This document shows, piece after piece, positions 1-7,111 of a stretch of 15,460 bases of DNA (its first letter is position 1; each line of letters starts with the position of its first letter). The stretch covers positions 1 through 15,460 of the forward strand of contig CAYGJN010000066.1 in NCBI GenBank assembly GCA_964350135.1, in the 5' to 3' direction. The translations under genes were made by a program, and so were the position numbers. Origin of the DNA: CAYGJN01 sp964350135. GTDB lineage: Bacteria > Bdellovibrionota > Bacteriovoracia > Bacteriovoracales > Bacteriovoracaceae. Under the pieces are notes generated by a model. The model ran no database searches. It was given only the letters and a program-made list of their open reading frames with translations, and was not told where the DNA came from.

Positions 1-720
1 CCCATACCAATTTATAACCTCAACGAACTCAAAAGCATTTGCAATAATTCTCTCTATTTTCTGAGAATCTAGAGTCTTTTCATCTAAAACTTCTTGAGCT
101 TTTACTTCAATTCCTAGCTCTGCTTTAGCATTAAGACGCTCACCTCTAATCAGCCATGCAACTGAAAGAACAAGAAGTCCTATTATCCCAAAACAGATAA
201 GCCCTAATAAACTAAAGCGAGTTAGAAGATTGTATTTTTTAATTTCTAGACTCTCAGCAAGGCTATCATTTGTTTCTTCAAGCTCACGAAATCTATTTTG
301 GATCCTATTACTTGTTTGATCAGTGACATCCCCTCCTGCTAAAGCAAGAAAAGAAGTATTTGTTTTTTTATGAAACCAATGAATATCATTGGCCAATTTA
401 TTTAATTTTGAACCCACAGCTTTATAGCTTTCGCTAAACTTACTTTGAAAATTTTCAAGAAGATCTGCATAGCACTCTTCTGTAACTCCAGTAAAATTTG
501 TCTGGGTGTATGGTGAACCGCCATTTGAAACCATTTTTGCGGTAAATGTTTGAACAACTCTTGAAAAACAAATACTAGAACCATCATGAACAGAGGTTAA
601 ATTAGTAAACTGATTAATCTGCATTTTAAGTGGGATAGCAGTTACAACTAAGGCCGTTGAGAGAATCAAAAGGGCCAAGTAATTAGAGTTGCCAATAGTT
701 TTTGATATCCATTTCTTCAT
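1..720 (-). CDS. Two-helix membrane protein with periplasmic loop, partial (3' end outside window)
   Basis: The frame is open from the ATG at 720-718 to the window edge, giving 240 visible residues with no stop. An SD-like AAGGAAG (735-729) sits 8 nt upstream. A first hydrophobic helix spans about residues 13-31. A periplasmic segment of about 135 residues follows, with two cysteines (about 51 and 83) and a polar, coiled-coil-like stretch near 135-165. A second helix spans about 168-191 and is followed by an Arg-containing, charged cytoplasmic start. This TM-loop-TM-cytoplasm topology is that of chemoreceptors and sensor kinases, but the signalling domain that would decide it lies beyond the window. 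It is divergent from the TonB-like gene and shares its intergenic region. Function unknown; the topology call is fairly secure. Confidence 0.8.
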   Translation of the reverse strand, partial: MKKWISKTIGNSNYLALLILSTALVVTAIPLKMQINQFTNLTSVHDGSSICFSRVVQTFTAKMVSNGGSPYTQTNFTGVTEECYADLLENFQSKFSESYKAVGSKLNKLANDIHWFHKKTNTSFLALAGGDVTDQTSNRIQNRFRELEETNDSLAESLEIKKYNLLTRFSLLGLICFGIIGLLVLSVAWLIRGERLNAKAELGIEVKAQEVLDEKTLDSQKIERIIANAFEFVEVINWYG

Positions 721-745
721 TTCGATAACTTCCTTGTCATCGCGA

Positions 746-776
746 CATATAATGAGGGCACACTACCCTAAGTAAA
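746..776 (-). promoter_or_regulatory. Possible promoter of the leftward membrane protein
   Basis: On the minus strand a TTTACT (776-771) lies 18-19 bp upstream of an AT-rich TTATAT/TATATG (about 752-746), which would place transcription start near 740 with an untranslated leader of about 20 nt. Neither hexamer is a strong match, so this is a weak call based mainly on position between divergent genes. Confidence 0.3.
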
Positions 777-837
777 TTGTATACTTACCTGGGATTTATC
801 TCAAAGGGGCAAAGCTTAACGGTAGGATACCCTTGAA

Positions 838-867
838 TTGACACTGCGCCCCGCGATAGGATATGAT
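838..867 (+). promoter_or_regulatory. Sigma-70-type promoter of the TonB-like gene
   Basis: TTGACA (838-843, perfect -35) and TATGAT (862-867, five of six -10 positions) are separated by 18 bp. The predicted start is near 874, giving a leader of about 20 nt that holds AGGAGAG (877-883) before the ATG at 895. The promoter lies inside the longest open frame, so it rules out the TTG at 838 as the protein start. Confidence 0.8.
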
Positions 868-894
868 GCCCACAACAGGAGAGATCTGATTTCT

Positions 895-1806
895 ATGAAC
901 CATGGAAAATCTTATAACTTATTAAAAATACTACCTTTTGTAGTTGCAGCTCATTTTTTTGTGCTTCATTTTATCGCATTTATCCCTATTCAAAAGACAC
1001 CTGTAAGTATCGAAGTTGTTGATAGCTTTACTGTAGAAAAAATTCGAAGGCTAGGCCTGGCCAAAGGTAATAACTCAGGTAATGTGTCTCAAAGTTACGG
1101 CCTAAGCTTAAAAGCTCCCGCTACTCCAGCAAAAAAGAAGACTCAACAATCAAAGGGCAATGTTCAAAAGGGAGAACTCTCTTTAGACAATCTTGCTCCT
1201 GATCAAAAGAAATTGGCCCAAGCAATTGAAAAACAACTTAAGGTTCTTGATGGAAATCATCTTCCTCAACCTGAAGTTATTAGTCTTGCTCCCAAAAATG
1301 AAAAAAAAGTTAAAAATATCACTGTTGTTTCTCAGTCAAAAGATTTTAACCAAGTCATAAAGGCCGAGCTTGGAAAAATTTCAAAAGAAGCGAGAGAGAG
1401 CCTAGGACTTATTGATAATTTTAATATTTCTCTTTCTTTTGAGGCACCTAAGGGCGTTGAGTTTACTGATCTAAACAAGCTCGAGCAGATTTACTATGGA
1501 TTTAAAACTAGAGTTCAAAGATCTTATGCATCAAGTATCATCTCTACCCAGATTAATTATCTTGCACGAAACCCTCATGTAAGATTTCAAAATATTCAAC
1601 CTGAAGTTATTAGAGCTGTTGTTCGATTTGATTTAGAAGGAAATATTCAGCATATAAAAGCAATTAATTGGTCCAAAAATAGCGATATTCAAAATGTTTT
1701 TCAGGAATCACTTCAAAATTTGAGATCTATTCCAAATCTTCCTAAGGCATTTATTAAAGATAAAGAACATTTTGACTTAGTCTTTGCTCTGGCCATTGAA
1801 GGTTAA
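895..1806 (+). CDS. TonB-like energy-transducer family protein
   Basis: A protein of 303 residues read from the ATG at 895, chosen because AGGAGAG precedes it by 11 nt and the promoter lies upstream. A single N-terminal anchor helix spans about residues 9-32. A Lys/Gln/Pro-containing periplasmic linker follows (about 60-180). The C-terminal domain (about 195-303) has the TonB C-terminal pattern: a tyrosine/arginine-rich helix, a strand 'VIRAVVRFDLEGNIQ', a helix with repeated Leu, and a final hydrophobic strand. In the known family, TonB proteins link inner-membrane proton-motive complexes to outer-membrane receptors. No ExbB, ExbD or TonB-dependent receptor is visible here, so the partner is unknown, and a TonB_C-like domain can serve other trans-envelope roles. 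Its stop overlaps the stop of the convergent anti-sigma gene. Confidence 0.75.
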   Translation: MNHGKSYNLLKILPFVVAAHFFVLHFIAFIPIQKTPVSIEVVDSFTVEKIRRLGLAKGNNSGNVSQSYGLSLKAPATPAKKKTQQSKGNVQKGELSLDNLAPDQKKLAQAIEKQLKVLDGNHLPQPEVISLAPKNEKKVKNITVVSQSKDFNQVIKAELGKISKEARESLGLIDNFNISLSFEAPKGVEFTDLNKLEQIYYGFKTRVQRSYASSIISTQINYLARNPHVRFQNIQPEVIRAVVRFDLEGNIQHIKAINWSKNSDIQNVFQESLQNLRSIPNLPKAFIKDKEHFDLVFALAIEG

Positions 1807-2186
1807 GAGAAGAACTTTCCAATAATAAGAAGAACAAATCCAGTCACAGATATTTCTTTGAATCGCTTTTTGATAAAAAGATCTTTTACTTTATGACCCA
1901 TTTCTTTTGCAAATGAATCCCCTCTCTTTTTAAAAAATGTATCTAGAACAAGAGTAAGTTCTTCTTTTATATCATCTTCAAGTTGAGTCTCTAGAAAGAC
2001 TGGTGGAATTTTATCATCTAGCAATCTCAGTTTGTCTGACTCAGACTTAAACTCTAATGAACAAAGCTCGCAATCGCCCATATGGTTTTCAAATTGCGCT
2101 CTTTCATAAGGTCTTAGGTTTGAATCAAGGTAATTAGGAATTTTAAGGTTTTCAGTACACGTGTGTGAGTTGTAATTCATTTGCAC
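1803..2186 (-). CDS. Zinc-finger anti-sigma factor with C-terminal membrane tail
   Basis: A protein of 127 residues from a GTG at 2186-2184; AAGGAG (2202-2197) lies about 10 nt upstream. An ATG two codons later (2180) is an alternative, but the SD would then be too distant. The sequence 'HMGDCELC' (residues 35-42) is the H-x3-C-x2-C signature of zinc-binding anti-sigma domains, and an earlier His/Cys (8, 10) could complete the site. A charged helical region follows, then one hydrophobic segment at about 112-125 that ends at the C-terminus. It lies 24 nt downstream of the sigma-like gene in the same direction, the usual pairing in which the anti-sigma sequesters its sigma at the membrane. Odd: there is essentially no periplasmic domain to sense a signal. 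Confidence 0.8.
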   Translation of the reverse strand: MQMNYNSHTCTENLKIPNYLDSNLRPYERAQFENHMGDCELCSLEFKSESDKLRLLDDKIPPVFLETQLEDDIKEELTLVLDTFFKKRGDSFAKEMGHKVKDLFIKKRFKEISVTGFVLLIIGKFFS

Positions 2187-2210
2187 TAAGATAAGGCTCC
2201 TTGATAGAAA

Positions 2211-2699
2211 TTAAACTTGCTGAGTTTTTAGAATTTCAATATTCTGTGAACTTTCTTTAAGTAGATAGTTCCTGGACTGAGCAAGATTAGTCATGATGGC
2301 GTAACGATCAAGACCGGTGATACTTTCAATATCATTAAAATTAAATTTCAAACTTGTTTTTAAATAGGTCACAGCTCTTGCATCTAGAGGGAGCGAGTAA
2401 AAAATCTCATAGTCATTTTTCCCCAAAGAAACTTCAACTTGAGGAAATCGCTTTCTTCCAAGCTCTAATATGCTTTTAAAATACTGTGCCCGTAGATTTC
2501 GAATTAATCTTTTTTCTTCTTCACTAGACTCACACTCTAACAGCTCACCCATAAGATTAGCTTGCTTATTAAAAATAAGTTCTAGGGAGTCCACTACTAT
2601 TTGTCTTGCTTGTAATTGGTCTGGAATTAGTGCCAAAGCAAAGGAGTAAAAAGACGGATACAGTTTATTAATAATCAATTCTAGATTTTTTCTATCCAC
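2211..2699 (-). CDS. Diverged ECF-type sigma factor
   Basis: A protein of 162 residues from a GTG at 2699-2697. The frame is open back to a TTG at 2735, but that TTG is the -35 element of the gene's own promoter, so the GTG is preferred. Residues about 5-45 resemble sigma region 2 ('LYPSFYSFALALI...VVDSLELIF'). Residues about 105-150 resemble region 4: 'LPLDARAVTYLK', then a helix-turn-helix ending 'LAQSRNYLLKE', compared with the family's LPxxxRxV...SRxxRARxxLxE. The acidic residues usual in region 2.1-2.2 are mostly replaced, so core binding may be altered. It is followed after 24 nt by an anti-sigma gene, which supports the identification more than the sequence alone does. No SD precedes the GTG; see the leaderless finding. 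Confidence 0.7.
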   Translation of the reverse strand: MDRKNLELIINKLYPSFYSFALALIPDQLQARQIVVDSLELIFNKQANLMGELLECESSEEEKRLIRNLRAQYFKSILELGRKRFPQVEVSLGKNDYEIFYSLPLDARAVTYLKTSLKFNFNDIESITGLDRYAIMTNLAQSRNYLLKESSQNIEILKTQQV

Positions 2700-2705
2700 A
2701 AATAT

Positions 2706-2735
2706 ATTATACCAAGCGAAATACATGTGAATCAA
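2706..2735 (-). promoter_or_regulatory. Extended -10 promoter of the sigma/anti-sigma unit
   Basis: On the minus strand TTGATT (2735-2730) is 18 bp from a perfect TATAAT (2711-2706), preceded by TG-N (extended -10). The sixth base after TATAAT is followed directly by GTG at 2699, the likely first base of the mRNA. One would expect autoregulation by an ECF sigma, but the elements visible are those of the housekeeping sigma. Confidence 0.75.
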
Positions 2736-2813
2736 CTAAAATTCACCCGACCAGCTCACTCGGTTAAGGCATCCAAGGTACTGATAACTCACATAAATAT
2801 ATTTATCCTCAAA

Positions 2814-2846
2814 TTTAGATTCTAAACCTCCGATAGTATTAGAGGT
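2814..2846 (+). promoter_or_regulatory. Two small dyads in the leader of the Gly/Ser lipoprotein gene
   Basis: TTTAG-att-CTAAA (2814-2826) is followed by ACCTC-N11-GAGGT (2826-2846), just before the SD AGAGGAGAAG (2847-2856). The CCTC arm could also pair with the SD itself. The arms are only 5 bp, so this may be chance. No convincing -10/-35 pair was found in 2736-2859. Confidence 0.25.
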
Positions 2847-2859
2847 AGAGGAGAAGAAA

Positions 2860-3624
2860 ATGAAAGCCTTACTTTTTACAAGCCTGCTAATGATGACACT
2901 CTTATGGTCTTGTACTGAAGAGAGTACGAATATATCAACTGGTAATGGTACTCCAGCACCCGTAGTTAATAACGGAAATAGTGGCGGTGGCGGCAGCGGT
3001 GGAAATAGTGGCGGTGGCAGCAGTAATGGAGGCTCCCTTCCTGGTACGGGTTCAACCTCAGGATCATCAACTAATCTTTGCTTTGCTCCAGGTATTGGAA
3101 ATCAAATCTTAGACTATTACGCTCTTCCTATTAAAGGTGCAGGTAATGGATCAAGCTTTGCTCAATGGTCGTCAGCGAATTCAAGTGATTTACAATCAGC
3201 AAATGCTTCAAGTGCAATATTTGTAACAGACTCAAGACTACACGTAAGAGTTGTGGCCAAACCAGCACCATTTCCAAATAATATTAACTGCCATCAGCAA
3301 CTTGATTATGGATCACTGAGTTTAAGTGTCAGTATAAAAGGTGCAAACTCTGGAAACTATCTACAAACACTTCGTTTTGAAGAAGTAAAAATTAATGAAT
3401 GTAGTCAGGTTCTTCGTTATACAACGATTCCTACTAACTCAACATCATCACCTATAATTGTAGAGTTCCACGATGTGCTTTGGGACTTTGATTGTAAATG
3501 GGATCCAATCGGAACTTCAGGCTGTCCACGTATGACTCCTGTTTGGGGTGGAAACGGTATCAATGCTTGCTGGCAAATTGAGCTTCAAATGGCAACTGAC
3601 GATACTAGAGATATACCTTGGTAG
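2860..3624 (+). CDS. Secreted lipoprotein with Gly/Ser/Asn linker, function unknown
   Basis: A protein of 254 residues from an ATG preceded by AGAGGAGAAG. A signal peptide ends at a lipobox 'LLWSC' (Cys about 18). The next residue is Thr rather than Asp, so outer-membrane sorting is likely. Residues about 27-73 are a low-complexity Gly/Ser/Asn spacer that would hold the rest away from the membrane. The remaining 180 residues form a domain with six cysteines (about 74, 145, 182, 213, 222, 236) and many aromatic residues near the C-terminus; it is probably beta-rich and disulphide-bonded. I do not recognise the family. It converges on the downstream GLUG lipoprotein with only 4 nt between stop codons and no terminator. 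Lipoprotein call firm, function unknown. Confidence 0.85.
   Translation: MKALLFTSLLMMTLLWSCTEESTNISTGNGTPAPVVNNGNSGGGGSGGNSGGGSSNGGSLPGTGSTSGSSTNLCFAPGIGNQILDYYALPIKGAGNGSSFAQWSSANSSDLQSANASSAIFVTDSRLHVRVVAKPAPFPNNINCHQQLDYGSLSLSVSIKGANSGNYLQTLRFEEVKINECSQVLRYTTIPTNSTSSPIIVEFHDVLWDFDCKWDPIGTSGCPRMTPVWGGNGINACWQIELQMATDDTRDIPW
2974..3018 (+). repeat. 18-bp direct repeat in the Gly/Ser linker
   Basis: Positions 2974-2991 and 3001-3018 are identical 18-mers separated by 9 bp and in register with the reading frame; each encodes Gly-Asn-Ser-Gly-Gly-Gly. Unequal recombination here would change linker length by multiples of nine residues without breaking the frame. Confidence 0.85.
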
Positions 3625-3628
3625 AGAT

Positions 3629-6600
3629 CTACTCGTACAACTCTTGAACAATACGAAAAATTGCAAGATCTGGTGGTTCAGTCGTTGATTCAAAGACCCA
3701 AGTCTCAGAAGAATTCACAAAATTAGTTTGATCAATCTCCCAGCTTGTATAAGTTGGAAATGTATCAGGCGTAGTATCACTAATATCAAGACTCCCACCA
3801 GAATAAGTTAAAGTAACATCTGAGTCTAGTGGACAAGCTGATCCTGCAGAAAGAGTCAGGCCTGGTCCCGGAGCCCCAAGAGAAGTTGCTGTTTCAAGAC
3901 AAAAACTTTCATCAATAGTTCCTGAATTAGCATTGATAAAAGTATTATTTGTTGTCGGTGTTCCCCCAGCAAGGACAAGGGCATCACCAGGCTTGCCATA
4001 ATAAGTGCGAGTAAGTGTACCAGAAGCCCCATTCGTATTTATAAAACCCGCTACAGTACCTGTCATATTATTCATATTAATCGAAGTAGTAGAATAAGAG
4101 TCAATGATAGTTCCAGTCCCCGAGACCCCATTTTCATAAACAAAACCAGATGCAAAAGAAGAACCTACTGAAGCTGAGTTATTTATATAGACATGCCCTC
4201 TAGAATTAGATTGCTCAATAGTTCCTATATTATTATGAACAAATGCAGAATACCTTCCTCCTGCAACAGCATTATAGGCCGCTGTCGCTCCGTCTCCAAC
4301 TTGAACAACACCTCTATGCTCAACACCTTTGATGGTTCCTTCATTTTCAAGCACCACTCCTGCAACGTTCACTGTGCTTGAAGCTGTTGCACCACCAGTT
4401 AAAGAAAACTCACTATAAATATTAGTATTTGAAATAACTTTATCAATTGAGCCAGTACTAAAATTTTGTCTTACAAAGCCTGAAAAACTTAGCCCCACCG
4501 TAGATGTAGCACTTCCACTTCTTGCATGAACTTTTGAATTATAAGTTCTGATTTTTGAAATTGATCCGTAATTTCCATCGGCCAAAAGACTCATATTAAG
4601 TCCATCTTGATCAGCACTTCTTCCTGTATCCCTTGAACGTACTCCAGAAATTTTTAGATTACTTAAACTAGCTCCAGATGCAATCGTTCCAATAATTGCC
4701 TGAGTAGAAATTCCTGTTGCAAGAGGAACAAGTTCAATATTTGTTAGAAATTTAAAATCTCCATCCAAGTTAAAATCAAGAGTTGAAAGAATATTTTGAG
4801 CAGGCGAGCTGCCAGCAAAATCAATATGCCCGCCAAGCTTATAATAATCAACTGCAGAGCTCATGGCCGAAAACTGAGTGGGAGTACAAACAAGTCTTGG
4901 ATCTGAAGCAGATCCGCTTCCAATTCCTGAATCAGATCCTGCAAAACCACCCGCGCAAGGTCTTTCTAATTCCCAAGCTAGTCTTGGATAATCAGCACCA
5001 TCTTCTATTATAAACTTAGGAGAACTTGTATCACTGGTATTAATATCAGCAGGGTTTGCCCAAGATGCACCTGTAAAAGTTAAGAGTGTTCTTATAGCAG
5101 CTGGAGTAATAGGAGACACTATACAGATATCATTGATACCTCCATGAGTATCCCCCGGATTATAAGCATCTGTTGTATAAAAAACATCCGTTCCACAAGT
5201 TCCAGCATTTAATCCAATAGCTCCACCTGCTGAACCAGGACTAGCAGTTGCTGCAAAGACAGACCCAATTGTATGAAAACTTTTTGTAAGAGTATTACCT
5301 GCGGTTAGATCTCCAATCAAACCACCAACACTGGCCCCACCTACTGAGCGACTATAAATCGACATGGTTGAATAGCAATGACTAACAGTGCTCGCTCCAG
5401 CATCAATTTGCCCTATTAGACCACCAAGAGCTCCGTCTCCAGTAATATAGCCTTCTGATTTTGACTCTGAAATATTAAATGGTGTTGCATTAATATGGCC
5501 AACTAGCCCACCAGCTTTTGTTACTCCTGTTCCAAAGGTTGTAATTTCTCCTTGGTAAGAAGATTTTTCAATTCCTGAACCCGTAGTAGAAACTTTTCCT
5601 ACAAGGCCGCCCACTGTATCAGATCCGTTAAGAACTGCAGACACATGAGAATTTTTAATATGAGTCTTAGAAGAATCACCAATAAGACCACCAACAGAAA
5701 TACGTCCGTTAATTAAAAAATCATCAATAGTTATATTTTCTAAAATTAAATTATTGGCACCTGTTGTAACCATTCCAATAACACTACCGATGGCCGAACA
5801 ATTGGCTGCAGAATTCCCACAATCAATTAGAGCCTCACTTAGATGAATATCTTTAATAACAATATCATTTGCCGTAAGGCTCGCATGGCGAATGATGGCC
5901 GCCATATTAGACCCATTGCTTGTACTACCATCATCTAAATAAAGAATTTTTCTCATCTTATGATTATTGCCAATAATAGAGCCTGTAAAAACAGTTGCCT
6001 CAGAGGCTGGGTTTCCGATTGCTCGAAATGTTCCATAATTAAAATCAAGATCATTCATCAATTCAAAATCTTTATCTTGATAATTTTGACCAGTCCCCCA
6101 ATCTCCAGCAATATTTGCAGTAATATTATTCCATTGATCAGGACTGCAAATTACATAAGGAGATCCCAGGGTTCCATTTCCTGCAGCAAAACGATTAAAG
6201 CCTGAGCCTGTTGTAAGTCTTGCGCCTTGGCAAATATCATCTCCATTTGTTTGAACAAAAATTCTTAAATTTCCAGAAAAATAAGATTCAGTACTAGTAC
6301 CACTCGAACTTAAACCATCTTCTACAACAAAGTCAGAAAACCCCCTGTCATCAGAATTATCACAGTTCGAAGGCTCATTTCCAGCTAAGGTTGTATCGTT
6401 TGGTCCGTAGTAAGATCGGATTTTTATAAGAAAAGGAAAACTGCCATCTCCCCAAGGAAGATTCATCGTACTCATATCAGCAGCGTTAGCAAGTCCTGCG
6501 GCAGCTGCTGTTTGAACCAATAAGCAATCACTTTCAAGTGCTGTGCCTAAAAAATTAATTCCACCACCAAATTGATCAAAGTCTTGCATAACAAAACTAA

Positions 6601-7111
6601 AGGCATTGCTTAACCCTTTTTCTTTAGTGGGATCTTGGTTGTCACGTTCACAAGCAGCAAAATCTCCATGGGCAGTAACTAAAGAAAGATCTTTGCATGA
6701 ATAAATATTATCAATAGCTGATGAAAAAGAGTCAGGATGAATTCTTGTATTTCCACAATTAGCAGAACTTAAATCAAGACTTAAATCAACTTCCCCCCCG
6801 TTTAGACTAATAGGTGGAGATAGAAAACATCTCGTAATACCTTCAAATGTGCTTGAGCCACTATTCCATGTCATGGCCGCAAATTCCCAATCACCATTTG
6901 GTAGATCAAGGCTTAAATTAAATGAAGTTAAAACTCTTCCAATTTTATCACCTGTTGAGTTATTCACGCCCCAAAGATAAGCACCACCTTGGGTCTCTGC
7001 TGAAAAACCTTCAAGAATTTTAACATTGGTTGTTCCTACTTCTTGAGTTCTTTCACTACAAGAGAATAAAAACAAAGTAAGAATAAGAAGAGATATTTTT
7101 TTTACCACCAT
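3629..7111 (-). CDS. Giant GLUG-repeat surface lipoprotein (downstream paralogue)
   Basis: A protein of 1,160 residues from the ATG at 7111-7109. The frame extends to 7177, but the ATG is directly followed by a signal peptide with lipobox 'LFLFSC' (Cys18), so it is preferred. Residues about 20-310 form an N-terminal domain containing 'LWGVNNSTGD' and scattered Cys. Two modules follow, each opened by a 'GS..DP/SPY-[VI]C-[ST]P-DQ' segment and an 'LDF/IDF' strand (near 316 and 730). Between them, about 474-632, are at least six GG[LA][IV]G units typical of GLUG motifs, expected to form a beta-helix. It is probably exposed on the cell surface with a binding or adhesion role; that is inference. 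It is paralogous along its whole length to the gene upstream. The start overlaps the upstream stop within 10 bp (ATGGTGGTAA). The nearest SD-like GGAG is 16 nt away, so translational coupling is likely. Confidence 0.85.
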   Translation of the reverse strand: MVVKKISLLILTLFLFSCSERTQEVGTTNVKILEGFSAETQGGAYLWGVNNSTGDKIGRVLTSFNLSLDLPNGDWEFAAMTWNSGSSTFEGITRCFLSPPISLNGGEVDLSLDLSSANCGNTRIHPDSFSSAIDNIYSCKDLSLVTAHGDFAACERDNQDPTKEKGLSNAFSFVMQDFDQFGGGINFLGTALESDCLLVQTAAAAGLANAADMSTMNLPWGDGSFPFLIKIRSYYGPNDTTLAGNEPSNCDNSDDRGFSDFVVEDGLSSSGTSTESYFSGNLRIFVQTNGDDICQGARLTTGSGFNRFAAGNGTLGSPYVICSPDQWNNITANIAGDWGTGQNYQDKDFELMNDLDFNYGTFRAIGNPASEATVFTGSIIGNNHKMRKILYLDDGSTSNGSNMAAIIRHASLTANDIVIKDIHLSEALIDCGNSAANCSAIGSVIGMVTTGANNLILENITIDDFLINGRISVGGLIGDSSKTHIKNSHVSAVLNGSDTVGGLVGKVSTTGSGIEKSSYQGEITTFGTGVTKAGGLVGHINATPFNISESKSEGYITGDGALGGLIGQIDAGASTVSHCYSTMSIYSRSVGGASVGGLIGDLTAGNTLTKSFHTIGSVFAATASPGSAGGAIGLNAGTCGTDVFYTTDAYNPGDTHGGINDICIVSPITPAAIRTLLTFTGASWANPADINTSDTSSPKFIIEDGADYPRLAWELERPCAGGFAGSDSGIGSGSASDPRLVCTPTQFSAMSSAVDYYKLGGHIDFAGSSPAQNILSTLDFNLDGDFKFLTNIELVPLATGISTQAIIGTIASGASLSNLKISGVRSRDTGRSADQDGLNMSLLADGNYGSISKIRTYNSKVHARSGSATSTVGLSFSGFVRQNFSTGSIDKVISNTNIYSEFSLTGGATASSTVNVAGVVLENEGTIKGVEHRGVVQVGDGATAAYNAVAGGRYSAFVHNNIGTIEQSNSRGHVYINNSASVGSSFASGFVYENGVSGTGTIIDSYSTTSINMNNMTGTVAGFINTNGASGTLTRTYYGKPGDALVLAGGTPTTNNTFINANSGTIDESFCLETATSLGAPGPGLTLSAGSACPLDSDVTLTYSGGSLDISDTTPDTFPTYTSWEIDQTNFVNSSETWVFESTTEPPDLAIFRIVQELYE

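Noticed and set aside
4193..6205. Plus-strand open frames (4193-4381, 4783-5013, 5960-6205) within the GLUG gene
   Set aside because: They are antisense shadows of a long, clearly homologous coding frame, with no SD and no recognisable product.
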